From JABDPF01 sp036351575 (GTDB lineage: Bacteria; Pseudomonadota; Gammaproteobacteria; Xanthomonadales; SZUA-36): a stretch of DNA of 59,724 bases. Made by a program: the position numbers and the translations under genes. The stretch spans positions 1 through 59,724 of the forward strand of contig JAZBPJ010000077.1 in assembly GCA_036351575.1 (NCBI GenBank), given 5' to 3'. Below, in pieces: positions 44,076 to 52,909 of this stretch; position 1 is the stretch's first letter; the number at the start of each line of letters is the position of its first letter. The notes beneath the pieces were generated by a model. It searched no databases, was not told the origin of the DNA, and saw only the letters and a program-made list of their open reading frames with translations.

Positions 44076-45176
44076 TCAGAGTTTCAGCGGCATCACGACG
44101 TGCCGGTCGTTGCCGCCGCTTTCCGCGCTGATCAGGCAGCTGCTGTTGGCATCCTTGAGTTCTACGAGAATGGTCTCCGCATCGACGGCTTTGAGTGCGT
44201 CCAGCAGGTAGGTGACATTGAACCCGATGGCCAGCTGATCAAAATTGAGCGTCGCCTCGAGCTCCTCCACAGCTTCTTCCTGCTGCGGATTGTGCGCAAT
44301 GATCTTCACCCTCCCGTCAGATGCTTCGAGCCGCACACCCTTGTACTTTTCGTTTGAAAGAATCGAGGCCCTTTCCAGCGCCCGGGTAAAGGCAGTCCGA
44401 TCAATCAGTATGTGACTGTCGGTTCCCTGGGGAATTACCGCCCGGTACTCCGGAAAACGACCGTCGATCAGCTTTGATGTGAATACGGTTGAGCCCTTGA
44501 CCAGCCGTATGTGGTTTTTACCCAGGGCCAGTTCCACAATGTTCTTGCTGTCCGTGAGCATCCGTGAAAGCTCGAGCACTCCTTTGCGGGGAACGATCAG
44601 CTGCCGTGGTTCAGCCACACCGATCTCACCGTCCATGTCGCAAATGGCAAGCCGGTGTCCATCGGTTGCGACCGTGCTGAGCGTATTGTCATGAAAATCG
44701 AAAAGCAGGCCGTTCAGGTAGTAGCGCACGTCCTGGTTGGCCATGGCAAAGGCAGTTTTATCAAGAAGCATTTTTAGCGTATCTTCTTGAATTTTAATGA
44801 TTTCTAGTGTTTCAAATTGGTCGGTCGCCGGAAATTCAGTCGCAGGCAGCGTTGCAAGCGTATACCGGCCCCTTCCTGAAACCAGTATCAGCTTGTCACC
44901 CTCAGGAACCGCGGTAACTTCCACGCCTTCGGGCAACATTCGAACGATATCGACCAGTTTTCGGGCCGGCACGGTGGTTTCCCCTTCGGACTCGACGTTG
45001 GCGCTTACGGTCGTTATCAGCTCGACTTCCATGTCCGTACCGGTGACAGAAAGCTTGCCGTCACGTGCCGTAATCAGGAAGTTTGCAAGTACCGGCAGGG
45101 TTTGCCGTCGCTCCACGACACCCACGACCTGCGTGATGGGTTGAAGAAGCAGTTCACTCTGTATGCTGAATTTCAT
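44076..45176 (-). CDS. dnaN: DNA polymerase III beta sliding clamp
   Basis: A 366-residue beta clamp of standard length. MKFSIQSELLLQPITQVVGV opens the first of three repeats, and the C-terminal peptide-binding end reads RHVVMPLKL (the usual end is VMPMRL). AAAGGAAAGG precedes the ATG. The 245-base gap to dnaA upstream carries DnaA-box-like repeats. Confidence 0.97.
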   Translation of the reverse strand: MKFSIQSELLLQPITQVVGVVERRQTLPVLANFLITARDGKLSVTGTDMEVELITTVSANVESEGETTVPARKLVDIVRMLPEGVEVTAVPEGDKLILVSGRGRYTLATLPATEFPATDQFETLEIIKIQEDTLKMLLDKTAFAMANQDVRYYLNGLLFDFHDNTLSTVATDGHRLAICDMDGEIGVAEPRQLIVPRKGVLELSRMLTDSKNIVELALGKNHIRLVKGSTVFTSKLIDGRFPEYRAVIPQGTDSHILIDRTAFTRALERASILSNEKYKGVRLEASDGRVKIIAHNPQQEEAVEELEATLNFDQLAIGFNVTYLLDALKAVDAETILVELKDANSSCLISAESGGNDRHVVMPLKL

Positions 45177-45196
45177 GGCCCTTTCCTTTGCCTTAC

Positions 45197-45412
45197 TGTT
45201 TTTTATAATTAATTAAAAAACAATAGTAATAATAAGCCCTGTGGATATCGTTATAACTCGTGTTTTCTTATTTGTATCAATCGCCTGCTTGCCCTGAAAG
45301 CCGGAACAACCAGGCTGCGGGACTGTTGGGTTCCTGTGGATAAATGTTACCGCTTTTCACCGCAGCAAGTTGTCCACAGGATGTTACGGTGATTTGCAGT
45401 GCATTATCCAGT
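45197..45412. other. candidate oriC: AT-rich tract and DnaA boxes between dnaN and dnaA
   Basis: The gap holds an AT-only-like tract (about 45197-45234) next to several DnaA-box sequences. There is one perfect TTATCCACA on the minus strand (45335-45343), single-mismatch boxes at 45240-45248 (minus) and 45370-45378 (plus, TTGTCCACA), and a poorer one at 45404-45412. An unwinding element beside clustered boxes is what an origin needs. The flank upstream of dnaA also carries a perfect box, so the exact site is open. Confidence 0.5.
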
Positions 45413-45421
45413 CACTTGTTG

Positions 45422-46732
45422 TCAGGCTGTCAGTTTTCTCACCAATTTCGCCCGGTCTTCCCTTATCCGGCCGTCAGTTTCGCATAACTCCTCGATTTTA
45501 CGACAGGCATGGAGGACCGTGGTGTGGTCGCGGCCGCCAAAGGCATCGCCGATTTCCGGCAAGCTGTGTTCCGTCAGTTCCTTGCTCAGGGCCATGGCCA
45601 TCTGCCGCGGCCGGGCGATGGAGCGCGTGCGCCGCCGTGACAGCAGTTCCGAGACACGAAGCTTGTAGTAGTCGCACACTTCTTTCTGGATGTTTTCGAT
45701 CGTGATCAAGCGGTCGTGGACCAGCAGCAGGTCACGCAGCACCTCCTGCGCATAAGCAACGGTGATGTCCTGGCCGGTGAAGCGCGCGTTGGCAAACAGC
45801 GTATTGAGCGCACCCTCGAGATCGCGCACGTTGGAGCGTATGCGTTTTGCAATCAGGAACGCGACGTCCTCATGGAGTTCTCCGCCCCGTTCCTGCGCCT
45901 TGTTCAGCAGGATGGCCACGCGTGTTTCGAAATCAGGAGGTTCGATAGAAACCGTCAAACCCCAGCCGAAGCGTGAGCGGAGACGGGCAGAAATACCCTC
46001 GAGTTCCTTCGGGTAACGATCACAGGTCAGGATAATCTGCTGCTGGCTGTCCAGCAGGGCATTGAAAGTATGGAAAAATTCTTCCTGGGTGCGGTCCTTG
46101 CCGGAGAAGAACTGGATATCGTCGATCAAAAGTGCCCCCGCGTTGCGGTACAACTGTTTGAACGACTCGATGGTATCGGAGCGCAGCGCCTTGATCATTT
46201 CGCTGACGAAGTGTTCGGAATGCAGGTAAATGACCCGGGATTCGTCGACTTGCTCATGAATCAGGTTGCCCGCGGCGTGCAGCAAGTGTGTCTTGCCCAG
46301 CCCGGTTCCGCCATAAAAAAGCAGAGGGTTGTAAACGGCCCCCGGTTTGCGCGCCACCTGCTGCGCGGCCGCAAAAGCCAGCTCGTTTGATTTACCCTGG
46401 ACGAAATTGTCGAAGCGGTAACGTCTGTCGAGCCCGGTCCTGAGCGGTGCCCGGCTGATAGGTATTTTTGCTGGCCGGCTGTCTTTGTCCTGCGATCGGC
46501 TGACGTCCACGATCACGGATTCACGCGGTGCCTTCAGATGTTCGAATATGTCCCGAATGCGCTCGAGGTAATGGGTTGAAATGTAGTCGCGAACGTATTC
46601 ATTGGGTGAGAGCAGGACGGTGCGGTCTTTTCCCGTTTTTACCTGAAGCGGGCGGATCCAGGTGTTGAAGTCGTCCGCTGGAAGTTCGCGCTCCAGGTAT
46701 TCAGTGCAGGTTTTCCAGTAATTTTGCGCCAT
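45422..46732 (-). CDS. dnaA: chromosomal replication initiator DnaA
   Basis: A 436-residue AAA+ initiator. Domain I starts at YWKTCTEYLERELPADDFNT. Walker A is LLFYGGTGLGKTHLLHAAG, the sensor and Walker B region is ALLIDDIQFFSGK, and the C-terminal DNA-binding domain has the signature FGGRDHTTVLHACRKIEEL. It is divergent from rpmH, the usual origin arrangement. Confidence 0.97.
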   Translation of the reverse strand: MAQNYWKTCTEYLERELPADDFNTWIRPLQVKTGKDRTVLLSPNEYVRDYISTHYLERIRDIFEHLKAPRESVIVDVSRSQDKDSRPAKIPISRAPLRTGLDRRYRFDNFVQGKSNELAFAAAQQVARKPGAVYNPLLFYGGTGLGKTHLLHAAGNLIHEQVDESRVIYLHSEHFVSEMIKALRSDTIESFKQLYRNAGALLIDDIQFFSGKDRTQEEFFHTFNALLDSQQQIILTCDRYPKELEGISARLRSRFGWGLTVSIEPPDFETRVAILLNKAQERGGELHEDVAFLIAKRIRSNVRDLEGALNTLFANARFTGQDITVAYAQEVLRDLLLVHDRLITIENIQKEVCDYYKLRVSELLSRRRTRSIARPRQMAMALSKELTEHSLPEIGDAFGGRDHTTVLHACRKIEELCETDGRIREDRAKLVRKLTA

Positions 46733-46810
46733 CTCGAGAATGCCTGCGGATCAACGGTCTTCAGGTTTTCCAGGGATTCCGCAAATCCCCGGCGCTTAAG
46801 TCTACCCCGC

Positions 46811-46819
46811 TGTGGATAA
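46811..46819 (-). other. DnaA box upstream of dnaA
   Basis: A perfect TTATCCACA (minus strand) lies in the 226-base dnaA-rpmH gap. It may take part in origin function or in autoregulation of dnaA. Confidence 0.5.
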
Positions 46820-46851
46820 CTTGGCCACACGAAAAAACAGCCTGGATCACC

Positions 46852-46880
46852 TTGTTTGACTGCAAAAACAAGGTTATCAT
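46852..46880 (+). promoter_or_regulatory. rpmH promoter
   Basis: TTGTTT and TATCAT are separated by exactly 17 bases, placing transcription start about 70 bases before rpmH. It would drive rpmH-rnpA-yidC. Confidence 0.5.
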
Positions 46881-46958
46881 TGTCCTCTTTTGTCGGCCGG
46901 ATCTGCGCTGAAGAGTCGCGCGGCCCTGCTTAACCCTGGAATTGCAAGGAAAACTATC

Positions 46959-47093
46959 ATGAAGCGTACATTTCAGCCCAGCCGCCTGAAACGCGCGCGT
47001 CGCCACGGATTCCGTGCACGCATGTCTACCCGTGCCGGCCGCGCCATCATCAAAGCGCGTCGCGCCAAGGGCAGGAAGCGCCTGTCCGCCTGA
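46959..47093 (+). CDS. rpmH: 50S ribosomal protein L34
   Basis: A 44-residue L34 with the classic MKRTFQPSRLKRARRHGFR opening and RAKGRKRLSA end. AAGGA lies upstream of the ATG at 46959. It is the first gene of the plus-strand block next to the origin. Confidence 0.97.
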   Translation: MKRTFQPSRLKRARRHGFRARMSTRAGRAIIKARRAKGRKRLSA

Positions 47094-47155
47094 TTTCAGC
47101 CTGACCGGCCGTCGCTTCCGGCGGGGCCGGTTCGTTGCGCAGGACCTGCACACCC

Positions 47156-47584
47156 ATGGGCGCCCCTGACACGCACGGCGGGCAAGTTACCTTTCCCCGT
47201 TCGGCGCGACTCACGACTCCAACCGACTTTTCGCGGGTATTCCAACGGAACGCCGTTTCCAGCGACCGCTACTTTCGCGTAATGGCGCGTCCCGGAGCAA
47301 GCGACACCAGCCGATTGGGCATGGCCGTTTCACGCAAGGTGGACAAGCGGGCCGTCGTTCGAAACCGGATCAAGCGGGTTGTCAGGGAAAGCTTCAGACA
47401 TTACCGTTCAAACCCGGGAATTACCCTTGATATCGTGGTCTTGGCACGTGGGGATTCAGCCACCATATCCAGATCTCAGCTGTTTCAATCCCTGAAGCGG
47501 CATTGGCGTGAAGTCGAGCGAAAGACAGAGCGGCGCTTTATGAAAATATCACCCCCTGAAGGACGGGACCAATGGGAAATTTGA
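47156..47584 (+). CDS. rnpA: ribonuclease P protein component
   Basis: A 142-residue protein that assists the RNase P RNA in trimming tRNA 5' ends. LGMAVSRKVDKRAVVRNRIK and RVVRESFR carry the RNR motif. The ATG at 47156 has AGGA about 11 bases upstream; a start further upstream would run into the rpmH spacer. Its last 13 bases overlap the yidC start, so no yidD fits between them. Confidence 0.92.
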   Translation: MGAPDTHGGQVTFPRSARLTTPTDFSRVFQRNAVSSDRYFRVMARPGASDTSRLGMAVSRKVDKRAVVRNRIKRVVRESFRHYRSNPGITLDIVVLARGDSATISRSQLFQSLKRHWREVERKTERRFMKISPPEGRDQWEI

Positions 47585-49263
47585 GACCGGTATTGATCAT
47601 GGCGCTCGTGTTCCTGGGCTACATGATCTGGATTGAATGGCAAAAAGACTACGGTCCGCAGCCCCGCCAGGAATCATCGACGCAACAGTCGACGCAAGCC
47701 CGGGACAGCGTTCCGGACATACCCGACTTCTCTTCAGAAAGCACCACCGCGGCTCCCGATCTGCCGAGTGTCAGCATTGAACCCGAAGCCCGGGAAACAG
47801 GGCCCGCACCCGAACAGGGCGGCCGACTGATCGAAGTTTCCACCGATGTACTGGACGTCAGAATCGATCCCGTCGGCGGCACTGTTGTCTCTGCCGTACT
47901 GCGCCGCTACCCGGTCGAACTCGACAAGCCCGAGACCAAGGTCGAACTGCTGCGAGCATCCGGACCGCAGCGCTTCATCGCTCAATCGGGCCTGCTTTCC
48001 AAGGGCGAGGCGCCCAATCATACCAGCCCCTACCTTGCCTCCGGTTTCAGTTACGAGACAGACGAGAACGGAGAGACGCTGCGGATTCCGCTCAGCTGGG
48101 AGGGTGCCGATGGCGTCCGGGTGACCAAGACCTTCACGTTCGAACCGGGCAGTTACGAGATTCTCGTAGAACACCGCGTCGAGAATACCGGCACCCAGGC
48201 CTGGAGCGGCAGTGCATACGAGCAGCTGCAACAGTCGGTGCCGGGTGATCTCGACACGGGCGGTTTGAACAACCCCGGCCGCTACAGCTTCTTCGGCATC
48301 GGGTTTTACAACCCGGAAGACAAATTCCAGAAAATCGATTTCGAAGACGCGGGAGACGACCCCTACCGCGTCACGTCGCGCGAAGGCTGGCTGGCCATGA
48401 TCCAGCACTATTTTTTCAGCGCGTGGATTCCGGAGCCGTCCGAGGAGGTTTCGTATTCGACCCAGGCACTGGCTACCGATGGCTGGCCGCGGTACATCGC
48501 ACGCGGTGTGTCATCCGCACGCGTCGTGCAGCCAGGCGCCAGCGAAACCTTTTCCAGCACGCTCTACATCGGCCCCAAGCTGCAAGACAATCTGCCGGAC
48601 ATAGCAACCGGCCTGGAGCACACGGTCAACTACGGCATTTTCACGGTTTTTTCCAAGCCGCTTTTCTGGCTGCTGGAAAAAATCCATGGCTTCGTCGGCA
48701 ACTGGGGCTGGGCCATCGTGATCCTGACCATTCTGATCAAGGCGGCCTTTTTCAAGTTGACCGAAGCCCAGTACCGTTCGACCGCGCGCATGCGCAAGCT
48801 GCAGCCTCGGATTGAGCAGCTCAAGGAGCGTTTTGGCGACGACCGCCAGCGCATGAGCCAGGCCATGATGGAGCTGTACAAGAAAGAAAAGGTCAACCCG
48901 CTGGGCGGCTGTCTGCCGATACTCGTGCAGATTCCGATTTTCATCGCGCTGTACTGGGTGCTGCTGGAGTCGGTCGAACTGCGCCAGGCGCCGTTCATCC
49001 TGTGGATCGATAACCTTTCCCAGAAAGATCCGTACTTCATCCTGCCGCTGCTGAACGCGGTCTTCATGTTTGCCACCCAACGGCTGACGCCCATGGTGGG
49101 CATGGACCCGATGCAGCAGAAGATCATGCAGTCGATGCCGATCGTGTTCTCGATCATGTTCGCATTTTTCCCGGCGGGGCTGGTGCTCTACTGGGCAACG
49201 AACGCCGGACTGTCGCTCGCGCAGCAGTACTACATAACGCGGAAAATCGCCGCGTCGGACTAG
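47572..49263 (+). CDS. yidC: membrane protein insertase YidC
   Basis: A 563-residue inner-membrane insertase. The N-terminal span (RPVLIMALVFLGYMIWIEW) precedes a large periplasmic beta domain (about 65-345). The conserved five-span core then begins at NYGIFTVFSKPLFWLLEKIH and includes NPLGGCLPILVQIPIFIALY. YidC inserts membrane proteins alone or with SecYEG. Its start lies inside rnpA. Confidence 0.96.
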   Translation: MGNLRPVLIMALVFLGYMIWIEWQKDYGPQPRQESSTQQSTQARDSVPDIPDFSSESTTAAPDLPSVSIEPEARETGPAPEQGGRLIEVSTDVLDVRIDPVGGTVVSAVLRRYPVELDKPETKVELLRASGPQRFIAQSGLLSKGEAPNHTSPYLASGFSYETDENGETLRIPLSWEGADGVRVTKTFTFEPGSYEILVEHRVENTGTQAWSGSAYEQLQQSVPGDLDTGGLNNPGRYSFFGIGFYNPEDKFQKIDFEDAGDDPYRVTSREGWLAMIQHYFFSAWIPEPSEEVSYSTQALATDGWPRYIARGVSSARVVQPGASETFSSTLYIGPKLQDNLPDIATGLEHTVNYGIFTVFSKPLFWLLEKIHGFVGNWGWAIVILTILIKAAFFKLTEAQYRSTARMRKLQPRIEQLKERFGDDRQRMSQAMMELYKKEKVNPLGGCLPILVQIPIFIALYWVLLESVELRQAPFILWIDNLSQKDPYFILPLLNAVFMFATQRLTPMVGMDPMQQKIMQSMPIVFSIMFAFFPAGLVLYWATNAGLSLAQQYYITRKIAASD

Positions 49264-49296
49264 GGCCTGGCAACACGAATTGAAAAGGTACCGTTG

Positions 49297-50664
49297 GTGA
49301 CCGGGCGACAGGAAAAGGCGCGGCAGGCCACCGACACGATCTGTGCGGTGGCGACCCCTCCCGGAACGGGGGGTGTCGGTATCGTCCGTGTATCGGGCCC
49401 GGCCGTGCCGGATATCAGCCGGGCCGTAACCGGGCGGTTGCCGGCGCCGCGGCAGGCGGATCTCGTACACTTCAGGGACGAGGACGGTTCGATCATTGAT
49501 TCCGGCCTGCTTCTGTTCTTTCCCGCGCCGCATTCCTTTACCGGTGAAGACGTCCTGGAGCTGCAGGGTCACGGCGGCCAATACGTTCTTCAGCGCCTGG
49601 TGCAGCGTATTCTCGCGCTTGGTGCACGCCCGGCCCGGCCCGGAGAGTTTTCCGAACGCGCCTTCCTGAACGACAAGATCGACCTGGTCCAGGCCGAGGC
49701 GATCGCCGACCTGGTGCAGTCGGGAACGGACGCGGCCGCGCGCGCAGCGCAGCGCAGCCTGCAGGGTGATTTCTCGCGGCGGGTTGATGACTTGCAGGAC
49801 GTTCTCACCGGCTTGCGCGTGTTCGTCGAGGCCGCGATCGATTTTCCCGATGAAGAAATCGATTTTCTGGCTGAAAGCGATATCGTCGAACGCACGCGGG
49901 CGGCCGCGCGGAAACTCGATGACATCCTTGCGGCCGCGCGCCAGGGCCGCCTGCTGCGCGACGGCATCGTGCTGGCGATCATCGGTCGGCCCAACGCCGG
50001 AAAATCCAGCCTGCTGAACGCTCTTGCCGGCATGGAGCGGGCCATCGTCACCGAGATTCCCGGCACCACCCGGGACGTGCTGCGTGAATCCATTGACCTG
50101 GATGGAATTCCGGTGCACGTCGCCGACACGGCCGGCATCCGGGAGACCGACGATCGGGTCGAGGCCGAGGGTGTTCGGCGCGCCCGCGCCGCCCTCGAGA
50201 CCGCCGACATCGTATTGCTGGTGGAGGACGCCAGCGAACTGAGCGACGTGCCGGATCAGTTGGTGGAAGAACTGCCGCCGCACGCAGTCGGCATTCGCGT
50301 CGTGAACAAAATCGACCTGCTAGACACCGACACCATCGGGCGCCTGGAGCAGGGTGGTGGCGTTCCGATTTCAGCAAAGTCGGGCCAGGGCCTGGACCGC
50401 CTGAGAAAGAAAATACGCGAAGCCGTGGGGGCGGCCGAAGGCAGCGAGGGAAGTTTTTCGGCGCGACAGCGGCATGTCGATGCCCTCAAGCGCGCGGCGC
50501 ACCACATCGAAACGGGCTGCCGCCTGATGGCGGACAGCGGTTCGGGCGAGTTATTGGCCGAAGAATTACGCCTGGCGCAGAAGGCGCTCGGCGAAATCAC
50601 CGGCGAAACGCTGCCGGACGATTTGCTGGGAGAAATTTTCTCCAGCTTCTGCATCGGAAAATGA
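49297..50664 (+). CDS. mnmE: tRNA modification GTPase MnmE
   Basis: A 455-residue GTPase that with MnmG modifies U34 wobble uridines. The N-terminal tetrahydrofolate-binding domain starts TICAVATPPGTGGVGIVRVS. The G domain (about 215-375) has GRPNAGKSSLLNAL and DTAGIRE, and the C-terminal CIGK is present. The GTG at 49297 is chosen with AAGG about 9 bases upstream; a TTG one codon earlier is possible. The usual later neighbours mnmG and rsmG do not follow: a sulfur gene region begins 16 bases on. Confidence 0.95.
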   Translation: MTGRQEKARQATDTICAVATPPGTGGVGIVRVSGPAVPDISRAVTGRLPAPRQADLVHFRDEDGSIIDSGLLLFFPAPHSFTGEDVLELQGHGGQYVLQRLVQRILALGARPARPGEFSERAFLNDKIDLVQAEAIADLVQSGTDAAARAAQRSLQGDFSRRVDDLQDVLTGLRVFVEAAIDFPDEEIDFLAESDIVERTRAAARKLDDILAAARQGRLLRDGIVLAIIGRPNAGKSSLLNALAGMERAIVTEIPGTTRDVLRESIDLDGIPVHVADTAGIRETDDRVEAEGVRRARAALETADIVLLVEDASELSDVPDQLVEELPPHAVGIRVVNKIDLLDTDTIGRLEQGGGVPISAKSGQGLDRLRKKIREAVGAAEGSEGSFSARQRHVDALKRAAHHIETGCRLMADSGSGELLAEELRLAQKALGEITGETLPDDLLGEIFSSFCIGK

Positions 50665-50680
50665 ATCGGGCGGGATTCGC

Positions 50681-51013
50681 TCAGGTCTTGCAGTAGTAAT
50701 CGTGCAGCAGCTCGATGATACTCATCGCGGCCGACTCTTCCAGCCGGTAGTAGATGGTCTGGCTTTCTCTTCGAGTACAGACCAGGCCCTGGTCCCTCAG
50801 CACCGCGAGGTGCTGCGACAAGGCGGACTGGCTCAACTGGATGCGCTGATTGAGCTGCCCGACGGAAATCTCGCCCTCGGCCAGCACGCACATGATCATC
50901 AGGCGGCTTTCGTTGGCAAGCCCCTTCAGCAAGCTCACCGCATCGGTGGCGTTGCGCTTCATGGAATCATAGTCAAGCAACGGGCCAGCCGACGCTTTGG
51001 CGGTTATGTTCAT
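50681..51013 (-). CDS. ArsR-family regulator, likely persulfide sensor (SqrR/BigR type)
   Basis: A 110-residue winged-helix repressor. SALSQHLAVLRDQGLVCTRR is the recognition helix region. Cys42 and Cys108 are 66 residues apart, exactly the Cys41-Cys107 spacing of the sulfide-responsive repressor SqrR, where persulfides link the two. The metal-binding ELCVCDL motif of arsenic sensors is absent. It is divergent from the sqr gene, and an inverted repeat lies in the shared 82-base gap, over this gene's own candidate promoter. No ribosome site is seen. If that promoter is real the transcript is nearly leaderless. Confidence 0.82.
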   Translation of the reverse strand: MNITAKASAGPLLDYDSMKRNATDAVSLLKGLANESRLMIMCVLAEGEISVGQLNQRIQLSQSALSQHLAVLRDQGLVCTRRESQTIYYRLEESAAMSIIELLHDYYCKT

Positions 51014-51020
51014 GCAAGCG

Positions 51021-51049
51021 ATTGTATTTGCAATGTATCTAAATTACAA
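51021..51049 (-). promoter_or_regulatory. candidate promoter of the sulfur ArsR gene
   Basis: On the minus strand TTGTAA and TACAAT are 17 bases apart. The hexamers lie almost entirely within the inverted repeat, as expected for an autorepressed gene. Predicted transcription start falls at or next to the ATG. Confidence 0.5.
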
Positions 51050-51053
51050 ATAC
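51024..51053. promoter_or_regulatory. inverted-repeat operator between arsR and sqr
   Basis: GTATTTGCAAT and ATTACAAATAC are inverted copies matching at 10 of 11 positions, separated by 8 bases. The site is midway between the divergent arsR and sqr starts and is the obvious binding site for the ArsR dimer. Confidence 0.55.
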
Positions 51054-51095
51054 CTTAATGGCGGACAAGTAGCGAATAAAACGGGAGAAATTGTG

Positions 51096-52376
51096 ATGAG
51101 CACCATCGTCGTTCTGGGTGGGGGCATCGGCGGCCTCTCGGCCGCATTTGAGCTCAAGGACGAAGTGCGGGACAGGCACGAGATCATCCTCGTGTCGGAC
51201 CAGGAGCATTTCGAATTTACACCTTCCAACCCCTGGGTGGCCGTGCGCTGGCGCAAGCCGGAGTCGATTCGGATCGACCTGAACACGCTGATGCCGAAGC
51301 ATGGAATCCGCTTTGTCTGCAACCCGGTCAAAAAAGTACAGCCCGAAAGCAAGTCACTGCTGCTGGCGGACGACGAAACGCTCTCCTACGATTACCTGGT
51401 CATTGCCAGTGGTCCGAAGTTGGCGTTTGACGAGGTGCCCGGGTTGGGTCCGCACGGCGGTTTTACCGGTTCGGTCTGCAAAACAGACCATGCCAGCCAG
51501 ATGTCCGAAGCTTTCGAAGCCTTCTGTGAGGATCCCGGCCCGATCGTGGTGGGTGCGGCGCAAGGCGCTTCCTGCTACGGCCCCGCTTACGAGTACACCT
51601 TCATCGTCGAAACGGAACTGCGCCGGCGCAAGCTGCGTGACCGCGTGCCGATTACCTACGTTTCACCCGAGCCTTACATCGGTCATCTCGGACTGGATGG
51701 CGTCGGGGACACCAAGGGCCTGCTGGAATCCGAGATGCGGAACCGTCATGTCAAGTGGCATACCAACAGCCGCATCGACTCGGTCGAAGACGGCCTGATG
51801 AAAATCACGGAAGTGAATGACGACGGCAGCGACAAGGCCAGCCACGAACTGCCCTTCAAGCACTCCATGATACTGCCTGCCTTTACCGGCATCGATGCGG
51901 TCATGGGCGTCGAGGGGCTGTCGAATCCGCGCGGGTTCATCATCGTGGACGAGCACCAGCGCAACCCCACGTATCCCGAAATTTTCGCGGTCGGCGTGTG
52001 CGTGGCGATTCCGCCAGTCGCCCCGACACCCCTGCCGGTTGGCGTGCCCAAGACCGGTTACATGATCGAGTCCATGGTCACCGCGACGGTGCAGAACCTG
52101 GCCGAGATCATGGCTGGAAAAGAACCGACCCACCACGCGACGTGGAACGCTTTCTGCCTGGCCGATTTCGGTGACCGCGGCGTGGCGTTCATCGCTTTGC
52201 CCCAGATTCCTCCGCGGAATACCAACTGGTCCGGTTCCGGCAAATGGGTGCACTGGGCCAAGATTGGTTTTGAGCAGTACTATCTGCGCAAGATCAGGAA
52301 AGGCAGCGTCGAGCCGTATTACGAGAGGCTCTCGATGAAGTTGATGGGTGTTCAGAAACTTCGAGGCAAGGCCTGA
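51096..52376 (+). CDS. sqr: sulfide:quinone oxidoreductase
   Basis: A 426-residue FAD enzyme that oxidises sulfide to polysulfide or persulfide and reduces quinone at the cytoplasmic membrane. VLGGGIGGLSAAFEL is the FAD site. Cys128, Cys160 (GASCYGPAYEY) and Cys354 (AFCLADFGDRG) reproduce the three active Cys of the Acidithiobacillus ferrooxidans enzyme (128, 160, 356), and SEPYIGHLG-like and GVPKTGYMIESMV blocks also match. The ATG at 51096 has GGGAGA about 7 bases upstream; the adjacent GTG is possible. Divergence from the ArsR gene suggests sulfide-inducible expression. Confidence 0.9.
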   Translation: MSTIVVLGGGIGGLSAAFELKDEVRDRHEIILVSDQEHFEFTPSNPWVAVRWRKPESIRIDLNTLMPKHGIRFVCNPVKKVQPESKSLLLADDETLSYDYLVIASGPKLAFDEVPGLGPHGGFTGSVCKTDHASQMSEAFEAFCEDPGPIVVGAAQGASCYGPAYEYTFIVETELRRRKLRDRVPITYVSPEPYIGHLGLDGVGDTKGLLESEMRNRHVKWHTNSRIDSVEDGLMKITEVNDDGSDKASHELPFKHSMILPAFTGIDAVMGVEGLSNPRGFIIVDEHQRNPTYPEIFAVGVCVAIPPVAPTPLPVGVPKTGYMIESMVTATVQNLAEIMAGKEPTHHATWNAFCLADFGDRGVAFIALPQIPPRNTNWSGSGKWVHWAKIGFEQYYLRKIRKGSVEPYYERLSMKLMGVQKLRGKA

Positions 52377-52443
52377 TATTCATACCGGGCGTGCAGGAAA
52401 ATTGACCGGGCCGATGAGGTCGGCCCGGCTTTTTCAGCGGCGA

Positions 52444-52803
52444 TTACTGCGCCTGTTCGGCAGCGTCCGATGCAGACAGTTCTTCGAACATCTTCACTGC
52501 GTCACGGTAACCGCCTACGTTGACGACGCTGGTGAAGCCGGCCTGTTCCAGCGCTTTTTTCGCCTTACCTGAGCGGTTGCCGCTGCGACAGTAAAGATAG
52601 AGGGTGGCATCCGGGTCAGTCGTGACCTCCGAGATACGCTGCGTGATTTCCGTGTGCGGAATGTTGACTGCCTCGCTCACGTGACCGCCGCGGTATTCAC
52701 CGGGGCTTCTCACATCCACCCAGTAGGCGTCACCGGGCCACGCGGAAAGGGAAAACAACAGCAGGACAAGCAGCGCTGCCGTTCTGAAGGCGTGTTTGCT
52801 CAT
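52444..52803 (-). CDS. exported single-domain rhodanese
   Basis: A 119-residue periplasmic rhodanese (PspE type). The signal peptide is residues 1-24. YWVDVRSPGEYRGGHVSEA opens the domain, and the catalytic loop YCRSGNRSGK carries Cys72. It could transfer sulfane sulfur from thiosulfate or polysulfide. It is convergent with sqr (67 bases apart) and 106 bases downstream of the unknown exported protein on the same strand. Confidence 0.85.
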   Translation of the reverse strand: MSKHAFRTAALLVLLLFSLSAWPGDAYWVDVRSPGEYRGGHVSEAVNIPHTEITQRISEVTTDPDATLYLYCRSGNRSGKAKKALEQAGFTSVVNVGGYRDAVKMFEELSASDAAEQAQ

Positions 52804-52909
52804 GTTGAATCTCCGTTCATTTGATGTTGACAGGCCCTGGTTCCGGTCGAAAACAGTCCGCTCCCTGCATTGACAGTGATCGCACGATTAAATTCACCAT
52901 GCCGCACGG

